Shown piece after piece: positions 1 to 5,106 of a stretch of 6,167 nucleotides of DNA. Origin of the DNA: Candidatus Kaiserbacteria bacterium (GTDB lineage Bacteria > Patescibacteriota > Minisyncoccia > Phycocordibacterales > UBA918); contig JAHFMK010000034.1 in assembly GCA_023264435.1 (NCBI GenBank), positions 1 through 6,167 of the forward strand. Direction: 5' to 3'. The notes beneath the pieces are model-generated. The model ran no database searches and was not told where the DNA came from. It saw only the letters and a list, made by a program, of their open reading frames with translations. Every line of letters begins with the position of its first letter. Within the stretch, counting starts at the first letter, position 1. The position numbers and the translations under genes are program-made.

Positions 1-351
1 CACTACATAAGAACCTTTGCTAAAAAATACAAAAAGGCTTGGGATTTCACTTTATCAGCCATAATCCGTGAATTTCAAAGTTTTGATGTTATTTTAGAAA
101 AGAGTATTGCGGAAGAAATGACAGATAAAAATGCTGAGGTGGTTATTTGCAAAACAGAATTCAAAATTTCAGGAACACAGGAATCAAGACATGGTTCAGG
201 AAATAGATGTATAGTGGCTAAACATAAAAACGCAAACAAAGTTTGCGTTTTGCTCGTATATCATAAAAATGATTTAGGAGGTGGAAATGAAACCGCAAAC
301 TGGAAAAATGTCATCAAGGAAAATTATCCGGAATATAGAAATTTGCTTTAA
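1..351 (+). CDS. Small protein, 5'-truncated by window edge; possible RelE/ParE-like toxin fold
   Basis: The frame is open from base 1 to a TAA at 349-351, giving 116 residues, and no start codon with a Shine-Dalgarno is visible. The internal ATG at 118 has no ribosome binding site, so the real gene most likely begins left of the window. Visible features are a basic, helical start (RTFAKKYKKAWDF), then a strand-rich second half with GSGNRCIVAKHK (66-77), a hydrophobic strand VCVLLVYHKND (81-91) and an end reading NETANWKNVIKENYPEYRNLL (96-116). A basic helix, then an Arg-containing strand, then a hydrophobic strand ending in YHK, resembles the general plan of RelE/ParE/HigB-type mRNA interferases, but I cannot match a specific family and no antitoxin gene follows within 190 bases. 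One could lie to the left. It could equally be an unrelated conserved hypothetical protein. The coding frame is well supported; the function is a guess. Confidence 0.6.
   Translation, partial: HYIRTFAKKYKKAWDFTLSAIIREFQSFDVILEKSIAEEMTDKNAEVVICKTEFKISGTQESRHGSGNRCIVAKHKNANKVCVLLVYHKNDLGGGNETANWKNVIKENYPEYRNLL
227..251. repeat. Perfect 11-bp inverted repeat inside the first gene
   Basis: AAAACGCAAAC (227-237) and GTTTGCGTTTT (241-251) are exact reverse complements separated by AAA. The hairpin has the A-stem-T look of a bidirectional intrinsic terminator, but it lies inside the open frame (codons for KNANKVCVL), and the T-run ends with the stem. It may be a codon-driven coincidence, an mRNA structure or a weak attenuator. 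Confidence 0.75.
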
Positions 352-527
352 TTTCTAGCCCGAAAAAATTTCGTTAAAAAAGAAAGCCGAAGCATTTGTA
401 CCACTTGAAGACACTACACAGCACGCTTTTCTCATAATAAAAAACTTCTCGGAATATTTCTAAGGGATTTTATCTATCCATATAGAGTTTCTACATCTAC
501 GTAGTGACATCGACTTACTCTATTTAG

Positions 528-536
528 TGATATAAT
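528..536 (+). promoter_or_regulatory. Extended -10 promoter placing the transcript start on the ATG (leaderless candidate)
   Basis: TGA-TATAAT is a perfect -10 hexamer (531-536) preceded by the TGn extension (528-530). Only six bases (GAAAGT) separate it from the ATG at 543, so the usual start point, about seven bases after the hexamer, is the A of that ATG. There is no Shine-Dalgarno. A poor -35 (TCGACT, 510-515) lies 15 bases upstream, and an extended -10 can work without a good one. The rest of the 352-542 gap holds no clear gene or terminator. Confidence 0.65.
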
Positions 537-542
537 GAAAGT

Positions 543-1412
543 ATGTATACAAAATGGTTAATTGTATGTGTTGGAATATTGAGTATTCTCCTTGTGGTAC
601 TTGTAGTGTATCGCCCAACACTAGTGAGTGCACCCATTCAAAAGATTACAAGCTTTGAGGAATGTAAAAACGCAGGGTATCCCGTGATGGAAAGTTATCC
701 AGAGCAATGTCGTGCTCCGAGTGGAGAAGTTTTTGTGCGGAGTATAGAAAATCAAAACGAAAAACCTGTACTGGCAAGCACATCCAGTAGTATCTCGTTT
801 GACTCGCCGGTAACCCTTCATCCACACGAAAAAATAATTTTTTCTGATGGCCTTGAAGTTACACTGCAAGAAATAAATGATTCGAGATGTAAGCCTGATG
901 TACAGTGTATATGGGCAGGAGAACTCTCTGCATTTCTTTCCATAACTAATGGCACTCTTGGTACCGATGAACGTGAGATGTATCTCGGTACAATCAACAA
1001 TACGTCACGTACCCTATACGGATATGTCTTTACACTCGTGAATGCGACTACCACTGATGCAACCATCATCATATCAAAAATAAAACCCGTAGAAACAACC
1101 GCACAAGGTTTTGTGACAGGACATATCACCATCGGTCCCCTCTGCCCTGTCGAATCAATAGATCATCCATGCGTCGTACCGTCCGAAACATACACATCAC
1201 GAAATGTTGTGGTGTATGCACCAGATAAAGCAACAGTGATTAAAAAGACTTCGCTCGATACACAAGGAAATTATACTGTTCCCCTTCCTGTTGGAACGTA
1301 CTGGATACAAATTCAACCAGCAGGTATTGGTGAGGGTGAGAAGAAAAAAGTTACGATTGTCGCATCTCAGTCGATTACTGTAAATTTTGATATTGATACT
1401 GGCATTCGGTAG
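543..1412 (+). CDS. Membrane-anchored extracellular multi-module protein of unknown function
   Basis: The 289-residue product begins with an N-terminal hydrophobic segment (about 5-22, after MYTK) that should act as a signal anchor or signal peptide, so the rest is outside the membrane. Three modules follow. Residues 35-66 form a short two-Cys module (FEECKNAGYP..., SYPEQC...GEVFV) of a type I recall from many Patescibacteria surface proteins. Residues 88-182 form a beta-rich domain with the signature DSRCKPDVQCIWAGE (113-127); the usual form has Pro where this has Lys118. Residues 189-289 form a transthyretin/carboxypeptidase-regulatory-like beta-sandwich with GPLCPV (198-203), a second Cys at 210, LPVGTYWI (248-255) and the C-terminal DTGIR (285-289), a recurring ending in bacterial secreted proteins. 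The paired cysteines fit disulfides outside the cell. No catalytic motif is visible, so a binding or structural role is an inference. The start is fixed by the anchor beginning at residue 5 and by the promoter next to the ATG. Confidence 0.88.
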   Translation: MYTKWLIVCVGILSILLVVLVVYRPTLVSAPIQKITSFEECKNAGYPVMESYPEQCRAPSGEVFVRSIENQNEKPVLASTSSSISFDSPVTLHPHEKIIFSDGLEVTLQEINDSRCKPDVQCIWAGELSAFLSITNGTLGTDEREMYLGTINNTSRTLYGYVFTLVNATTTDATIIISKIKPVETTAQGFVTGHITIGPLCPVESIDHPCVVPSETYTSRNVVVYAPDKATVIKKTSLDTQGNYTVPLPVGTYWIQIQPAGIGEGEKKKVTIVASQSITVNFDIDTGIR

Positions 1413-1438
1413 AATATGAGAGGTATCAGGAAACTTTA

Positions 1439-1465
1439 TTGACTGAATGTAATATTCGTTATACT
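1439..1465 (+). promoter_or_regulatory. Sigma-70-type promoter of the 1513 gene
   Basis: TTGACT (1439-1444, five of six consensus bases) and TATACT (1460-1465, five of six) are separated by 15 bases, slightly short of the ideal 17. The predicted start near 1472 leaves a leader of about 40 bases that carries the Shine-Dalgarno of the next gene. A TGTAC/GTACA pair (1465-1469, 1484-1488) flanks the predicted start. No terminator is visible between the previous stop codon at 1412 and this promoter, so read-through from upstream is possible. Confidence 0.6.
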
Positions 1466-1499
1466 GTACACAACGGTTTTTAAGTACATTGGCATACAT

Positions 1500-1505
1500 A
1501 AGGAG
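1500..1505 (+). promoter_or_regulatory. Shine-Dalgarno AAGGAG that decides the 1513 start
   Basis: AAGGAG lies seven bases before the ATG at 1513, ideal spacing. It lies inside the codons that would follow a TTG at 1489, so the eight-residue longer reading from that TTG is unlikely to be the real protein. Confidence 0.85.
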
Positions 1506-1512
1506 TTCCCAA

Positions 1513-2160
1513 ATGGACCATATAGTATTTACTCGTTTGGTGCGTAACACACTCCCACAACAAGGATTGCAGTTACGTTTCAATATAGAAACGGGTATGG
1601 TTGCACTCAATCTACTTGATTCACTCTGCATACACTACCCAAATCGTATACGCATAAGTGAGTCGGATGTGTATGTTGTCAAAACAATTTTGCACAATCA
1701 TCACTGGGGAGTCGATCGCAATCGTACTGTTGGAGTATTCGGTCTTTCATACGCAGAAGATAAACATCTTCATGTGTTAGGAAGTGGTGTTGAACACCTT
1801 GAACTCATAACCAATCACGGAGCACAAGGTCTTATGGCATCTCGTCAAAAAACACAAAATTGTGTTGCAAAACGGATTATTGATGAGGTGATTTCATTCA
1901 ACATCATTGATACACTCGCTGACTGGTGTCTCAGCATCGAGGGTCGTCTTGTATTTTGTAACACGATACCCTGCATTGAGTTTTGCATCATGAATGGAAG
2001 CAATACATTTTTCACTGCAAGCATTCATGGTTGGAATGGCACCATGGTTATCAATGGTGTAACCATTGATAACAAACTCTATACTGAACCGAAACAGTTC
2101 CAGCAATTAATTTTGAATACATTGCTGAGCAAGCTTGAACGAATGACTGGAACAAATTAA
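1513..2160 (+). CDS. Hypothetical protein, unrecognised, probably cytoplasmic
   Basis: The 215-residue protein starts at the ATG served by the AAGGAG above and ends at TAA 2158-2160. I do not recognise a family. There is no signal peptide or membrane helix. The chain looks mixed alpha/beta: a leading helix (1-12), a helix around VALNLLDSLCIHY (30-42), a His/Trp cluster HNHHWGVD (61-68), a strand-like RTVGVFGLSY (71-80), then H85, H87 and H95. Residues about 117-160 contain five of the six cysteines (117, 139, 149, 154, 158), and a Gln/Leu-rich C-terminal helix runs over 194-212. The His and Cys residues could bind metal, but no classic motif is formed. It has its own promoter, ribosome binding site and terminator, so it looks like an independent and translated gene. 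The frame is certain enough; the function is unknown. Confidence 0.8.
   Translation: MDHIVFTRLVRNTLPQQGLQLRFNIETGMVALNLLDSLCIHYPNRIRISESDVYVVKTILHNHHWGVDRNRTVGVFGLSYAEDKHLHVLGSGVEHLELITNHGAQGLMASRQKTQNCVAKRIIDEVISFNIIDTLADWCLSIEGRLVFCNTIPCIEFCIMNGSNTFFTASIHGWNGTMVINGVTIDNKLYTEPKQFQQLILNTLLSKLERMTGTN
2047..2073. repeat. Perfect 12-bp inverted repeat near the 3' end of the 1513 gene
   Basis: GTTATCAATGGT (2047-2058) and ACCATTGATAAC (2062-2073) are exact reverse complements with a three-base GTA loop. The repeat lies fully inside coding sequence (codons for VINGVTIDN) about 90 bases before the stop. There is no T-run after it, so it is not a normal terminator. It could be an mRNA structure, a binding site or chance. 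Confidence 0.8.
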
Positions 2161-2174
2161 TTCAGAGCAATTTT

Positions 2175-2209
2175 ACCCCCGGAAATGCATATGCAATACG
2201 GGGGTTTTT
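2175..2209 (+). terminator. Rho-independent terminator of the 1513 gene
   Basis: ACCCCCG (2175-2181) pairs with CGGGGGT (2199-2205), and T2205-T2209 forms the U-tract. The loop contains the self-complementary TGCATATGCA (2186-2195), which can stack as a small upper stem. It begins 15 bases after the stop codon. Confidence 0.88.
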
Positions 2210-2228
2210 ATATACAAAATAAGAGCAT

Positions 2229-2258
2229 TTGCTATATAAAATATAACTTTTATATAAT
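2229..2258 (+). promoter_or_regulatory. Possible promoter of the RlpA-like gene
   Basis: TATAAT (2253-2258) is a perfect -10 but sits in a very AT-rich stretch. The best -35 is TTGCTA (2229-2234, four of six) with 18-base spacing. It would give a leader of about 105 bases. An alternative -10, TAAAAT at 2320-2325, lacks a usable -35. Some promoter is expected here because the preceding gene ends in a terminator. Confidence 0.4.
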
Positions 2259-2326
2259 AAGATTATTTCTTTTAAAAAAACAGTTTTATTGTAAGAAAAG
2301 ATGAAATTACTCGTCTTACTAAAATA

Positions 2327-2338
2327 GGACATGTGTCC
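2327..2338. repeat. Short inverted repeat upstream of the RlpA-like gene
   Basis: GGACA (2327-2331) and TGTCC (2334-2338) are mirrored around TG, 32 bases before the GTG start and 19 before the Shine-Dalgarno. It could be an operator half-site pair or a small leader hairpin. Another pair, GTAAGA (2291-2296) and TCTTAC (2314-2319), lies just upstream in the same leader. Both are short enough to be chance. Confidence 0.35.
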
Positions 2339-2357
2339 ATTAGTTCTTTATATTTTT

Positions 2358-2362
2358 AGGAG
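2358..2362 (+). promoter_or_regulatory. Shine-Dalgarno AGGAG for the GTG start at 2371
   Basis: AGGAG lies eight bases before the GTG at 2371. It supports this non-ATG start; the GTG is followed at once by a basic residue run and a hydrophobic segment, as expected for a signal peptide. Confidence 0.82.
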
Positions 2363-2370
2363 AGTTTTTC

Positions 2371-2913
2371 GTGCGATTGAAACATTTACCTAACTTCATT
2401 ATCATCATTATAGTGATGGTCTTTTTATACAACACACACGAATCCACGGATTCAGTTATACAAAAAGCATCGGCACAACACAATGAGATTGAGGATGTTC
2501 ATAGGCAATCATCATCACTTTTTGTAAATGGTGATGATGATACCGACGAAGAAGACACTGACGAGACTGAAACTGCCACTGCTAATAGAGTTACGTTATA
2601 TCCTATAACTACCTCGTACTATGGTGGTGAACGTCACAATGACTTCCATGGTAAAAAAATGGCAAATGGTGAACGTTTCAACAAGAACGACCCTACCATT
2701 GCAGCGAGCAATGAGTTTCCTCTTGGTACAAAAATTCAAGTGATTAACGTCGAGAATGGCAAGTCAGCGGTACTTACCGTAAAAGACCGTGGAGGATTTG
2801 AAAAATACGGTCGAAAGCTTGATGTTTCTCGAGCCGCAGCACAAAAACTCGGCTTTATCGAAGAGGGATTAGCACAGGTTAAAATTTTGGTCATTAAATG
2901 GCCGAAAGCATGA
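2371..2913 (+). CDS. Secreted RlpA-like double-psi beta-barrel protein
   Basis: The 180-residue product has a GTG start, a basic N-terminus (MRLKH), a hydrophobic segment at about 8-20 and a possible signal peptidase site after ASA (33-35). If not cleaved, it is a membrane anchor. A very acidic linker (about 55-68, mostly Asp/Glu/Thr) leads to a double-psi beta-barrel of RlpA type at about 78-176: TSYYG (81-85, the usual SWYG), F..GKKMANGERF (92-103), AASNEFPLGTKI (111-122), VKDRGGF (137-143) and LDVSRAAAQKLGF (150-162). RlpA proteins bind, and in some species cleave, peptidoglycan glycan strands poor in stem peptides. The conserved Asp of the DRG motif (Asp139) is present, but the position equivalent to the catalytic His of AHKTLP-type motifs is Ser113, so lytic activity is doubtful. 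There is no SPOR domain and no lipobox Cys, so the gene has only the minimal domain. It sits between its own promoter region and a terminator, as a single-gene unit. Confidence 0.88.
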   Translation: MRLKHLPNFIIIIIVMVFLYNTHESTDSVIQKASAQHNEIEDVHRQSSSLFVNGDDDTDEEDTDETETATANRVTLYPITTSYYGGERHNDFHGKKMANGERFNKNDPTIAASNEFPLGTKIQVINVENGKSAVLTVKDRGGFEKYGRKLDVSRAAAQKLGFIEEGLAQVKILVIKWPKA

Positions 2914-2932
2914 TATTTTGACAATTACTCTC

Positions 2933-2960
2933 AAAACCGCACACTTGCGTGCGGTTTTTT
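2933..2960 (+). terminator. Rho-independent terminator after the RlpA-like gene
   Basis: AAAACCGCAC (2933-2942) pairs perfectly with GTGCGGTTTT (2949-2958) around a six-base loop, and the T-run continues to 2960 with more T-rich sequence after it. It begins 20 bases after the stop codon. The A-tract on the left arm means it could also work for transcription from the right. Confidence 0.92.
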
Positions 2961-2978
2961 CTTTGTTTTTTCATTTGA

Positions 2979-3007
2979 TTGACAATTTTTGATTTATCTG
3001 TCAGAAT
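2979..3007 (+). promoter_or_regulatory. Promoter upstream of the helicase, consensus -35 with extended -10
   Basis: TTGACA (2979-2984) is a perfect -35. After 17 bases comes CAGAAT (3002-3007), preceded by TG and one base (2999-3001), an extended -10. Transcription would start near 3014, giving a leader of about 85 bases without a Shine-Dalgarno. A second -10-like box nearer to the ATG is listed separately. Confidence 0.6.
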
Positions 3008-3084
3008 AGAGTTAATCTTAAGAAACTCGTGTGGGGCTCTTGAGTACGAACATCTCTTTGTTTCGAATTATTACCTGCACGCCC

Positions 3085-3090
3085 TAAAAT
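3085..3090 (+). promoter_or_regulatory. -10-like TAAAAT eight bases before the helicase ATG
   Basis: TAAAAT (3085-3090) matches the -10 consensus at five of six positions and stands eight bases before the ATG at 3099, so a transcript from it would be almost leaderless. No good -35 is visible (TTCGAA at 3062-3067 is weak). No Shine-Dalgarno occurs between it and the ATG. It may be a second promoter or just AT-rich sequence. Confidence 0.35.
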
Positions 3091-3098
3091 AAACACAC

Positions 3099-4499
3099 AT
3101 GAACCAATCAGAACACCGATCATCTCGGACAGGATCTTCTGTACGTCAAAATAACGGCAGAAAATCATTTACACGAAGTAGCGACCGATCCCCTTCCACA
3201 TCATCACGAAGTGGTGGTTTCAGAGGTGGTAGCTCTTTTGGAACTGACAGACCACGTCATATCAATAGTGGACGGGGCGATGCCTCACGTCCACAACATA
3301 ACTTCAGAAATACAGGTAACCGTGGCTCATTTCAATCATCTCGACCACAAAGTGGACGAAGTGGTGGCGGTCGCGGACGTTTCCAGAAAACGTTTGATGT
3401 CTCAAAATTTATAAACAAAAATCCCGTACAGAACGCAGAACCAGAAGTATACACACCAACACACAAATTTACTGAATTCGGTCTTGATAAAAAACTTGCA
3501 TTCACCGTTACTTCAGCGGGACTCACTATTCCGAGCCCTATTCAAGATCAAATTATTCCCCACATCCTTGAAGGACGTGATGTGATTGGACTTGCAAATA
3601 CAGGTACAGGTAAAACTGCTGCTTTTCTCATTCCACTTATCGACAAGACAATGCGTGAGTATAATCGTCAAACACTTATTCTCACACCAACTCGTGAGCT
3701 TGCAATTCAGATTGAAGCTGAGTTTCGAAAACTCTCAACAGGTTTCAAATTGTATGCAACGGTATGTGTAGGAGGAACAAATATCCGTCCACAGATACAA
3801 GGGTTGAAACGAAAAAATCACTTTGTTATCGGTACACCTGGTCGTGTACTTGATCTTATTGAGCGTGGTGTCCTTGATACATCAAAAATTACGACTGTCG
3901 TACTTGACGAAGCTGACCGAATGCTTGATATGGGATTCATACATGATATCCGAAAAATCCTTTCAGGTGTTCCACCAGAAAAAGAAACACTCTTTTTCTC
4001 TGCGACTATGTCTGATGATATTAAATTACTTATCAATGATTTTCTTCGCAACCCTGTCACGATTTCAGTAAAAAAATCAGACACCATGTCGAGTATTGAA
4101 CAGGATGTGGTTATGTTTCATCACAGCCGAAAATTTGAAACATTGATTGAACTCCTCACAGACCAAAGCCTCAAACGAGTTATTATCTTTGGTGCTATGA
4201 AGCATAGTGTTGAAAAGCTGGCACAACAACTCATTGCACACAAAATATCATCTGAATCTATCCACGGCAATAAATCGCATCAACAACGTCAACGTTCACT
4301 CAAACGTTTTAAAGACAGTCAGGTACGCGTACTCGTTGCAACTGACGTTGCTGCTCGTGGTATTCACGTTGATAATGTAAGTCATGTTATAAACTACGAC
4401 CTTCCTGCAACGTACGAAGATTATATTCATCGAATTGGACGAACAGGACGAGGAAAAGAATCTGGCAAAGCACTCACGTTTGTAGAAGAACATGCGTAG
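3099..4499 (+). CDS. DEAD-box ATP-dependent RNA helicase, RhlE-like, with RG/S-rich N-terminus
   Basis: The 466-residue protein unwinds RNA duplexes with ATP, probably in ribosome assembly, mRNA decay or cold response. Residues 1-98 are low-complexity and disordered, rich in Ser, Arg, Gly and Asn (FRGGSS, GGGRGRF), then DVSKFINK (100-107). All core motifs are present: Q motif around GLTIPSPIQ (141-149), motif I ANTGTGKT (166-173), Ia PTREL (197-201), Ib TPGR (246-249), II DEAD (270-273), III SAT (301-303), IV VIIFGA (361-366), V ATDVAARGIHVDNV (414-427) and VI HRIGRTGR (444-451). The protein stops 15 residues after motif VI, so there is no C-terminal extension; the basic RNA-binding tail usual in bacterial helicases is here effectively moved to the N-terminus. 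The ATG at 3099 has no Shine-Dalgarno, but the N-terminal low-complexity region is in frame and has no better start. Because the core is complete it should be active. Confidence 0.95.
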   Translation: MNQSEHRSSRTGSSVRQNNGRKSFTRSSDRSPSTSSRSGGFRGGSSFGTDRPRHINSGRGDASRPQHNFRNTGNRGSFQSSRPQSGRSGGGRGRFQKTFDVSKFINKNPVQNAEPEVYTPTHKFTEFGLDKKLAFTVTSAGLTIPSPIQDQIIPHILEGRDVIGLANTGTGKTAAFLIPLIDKTMREYNRQTLILTPTRELAIQIEAEFRKLSTGFKLYATVCVGGTNIRPQIQGLKRKNHFVIGTPGRVLDLIERGVLDTSKITTVVLDEADRMLDMGFIHDIRKILSGVPPEKETLFFSATMSDDIKLLINDFLRNPVTISVKKSDTMSSIEQDVVMFHHSRKFETLIELLTDQSLKRVIIFGAMKHSVEKLAQQLIAHKISSESIHGNKSHQQRQRSLKRFKDSQVRVLVATDVAARGIHVDNVSHVINYDLPATYEDYIHRIGRTGRGKESGKALTFVEEHA

Positions 4500-4511
4500 T
4501 CGACAATGATG

Positions 4512-4553
4512 AACGCACAAAAAAATCCACGTTCGTGGATTTTTTTGTGCGTT
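4512..4553. terminator. Strong bidirectional terminator, 19-bp perfect stem
   Basis: Bases 4512-4530 are exactly complementary to 4535-4553, with loop GTTC. The stem contains an A7 tract on the left (4519-4525) and a T7 tract on the right (4540-4546), so an inner GC-rich stem (ATCCAC/GTGGAT) followed by T7 terminates the helicase transcript, and the mirror form could stop transcription coming from the right. It begins 13 bases after the helicase stop. Confidence 0.93.
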
Positions 4554-4559
4554 ATACGG

Positions 4560-4565
4560 TATACT
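4560..4565 (+). promoter_or_regulatory. -10 box TATACT just before the DUF2127-like gene (leaderless candidate)
   Basis: TATACT (five of six consensus) ends seven bases before the ATG at 4573, so transcription would start at or one base before that ATG. There is no Shine-Dalgarno. The -35 position would fall inside the right arm of the terminator stem (about 4537-4542), where no good hexamer is seen. Confidence 0.5.
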
Positions 4566-4572
4566 ATCTCAC

Positions 4573-5106
4573 ATGTCACTTCATGTCCCAGACATTGAAC
4601 TCTTTGTACCCGAGGAATCGAAGCTTTTTCAAATAAGTATGTGGTGGAGAATAATCTATGGGATACTTCGTGTCATTCTTGGTATCACATTTCTTAAGCT
4701 CATTGGAGTGCAAGTTTCAGAATTTGTACACATAATCATGTCACATGAACTTACTCAGGGTGTAAATGATATCGTCTTCAATAAAATATATTTCCTGTTT
4801 GAAAAACACGATTTCACGATTGGATATTTTATTGCAGGATATTTTATCTTCTGGGGATGTGTCGATATTTTTCTTTCCCTATCATTACTTCACAAGGTGC
4901 GAATTGCGTATCCAATCAGTATAGGGCTGATAAGTGTATTTATTTTGTACAGTACATTTCGATTCAGCTATACTCACTCCTTGGTTCTCCTTGGAGTTAT
5001 TGGTATTGATATCATTATTTTGTATCTCATTTATAGTGAGTATAAGAAACTAAAACCTACCGCACATAATTCCACACTTTCTGATCCTCTTCACCATCAA
5101 TCTTAA
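4573..5106 (+). CDS. DUF2127-type integral membrane protein
   Basis: The 177-residue protein has a short soluble N-terminus and about four membrane helices (roughly 25-45, 82-105, 112-130, 134-154). The pattern matches what I know of the DUF2127 family: a first helix followed by a loop with a HEL...D segment (58-66), a second helix around GYFIAGYFIFWGCVDIFLSLSLL (84-106), a positively charged turn and YP (HKVRIAYP, 107-114), then a Ser-Leu and Asp-containing last helix (SLVLLGVIGIDIIILYLI, 136-153) ending in SEYKKLK (155-161). The function of the family is unknown. The tail after residue 161 (PTAHNST...) is polar and lies antisense to the end of the GH18 gene. The ATG is the first in frame and sits directly behind a -10 box; no upstream Shine-Dalgarno is present. 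Confidence 0.85.
   Translation: MSLHVPDIELFVPEESKLFQISMWWRIIYGILRVILGITFLKLIGVQVSEFVHIIMSHELTQGVNDIVFNKIYFLFEKHDFTIGYFIAGYFIFWGCVDIFLSLSLLHKVRIAYPISIGLISVFILYSTFRFSYTHSLVLLGVIGIDIIILYLIYSEYKKLKPTAHNSTLSDPLHHQS

Noticed and set aside
118..351. Reading the first gene as a complete 77-residue protein from the ATG at 118
   Set aside because: The same frame is open to base 1 with protein-like sequence, and there is no ribosome binding site before 118, so the gene is more likely cut by the window edge.
361..373. CGAAA-AAA-TTTCG as a terminator for the first gene
   Set aside because: A five-base AT-rich stem is too weak, and no T-run follows directly.
1489..1512. TTG start giving eight additional residues to the 1513 gene
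   Set aside because: These codons contain the AAGGAG that serves the ATG at 1513, and no Shine-Dalgarno precedes the TTG.
1197..1631. Minus-strand open frame of 144 codons
   Set aside because: It lies across two supported plus-strand genes and their promoter, is rich in Cys/Asn/Ser without domain logic, and lacks a start signal.
2440..2453. GAATCC-AC-GGATTC inverted repeat in the RlpA-like gene
   Set aside because: Six bases with a two-base loop inside coding sequence is expected by chance.
2521..2580. GAT/GAA-rich stretch as a tandem repeat
   Set aside because: It simply encodes the acidic Asp/Glu/Thr linker, with no regular period.
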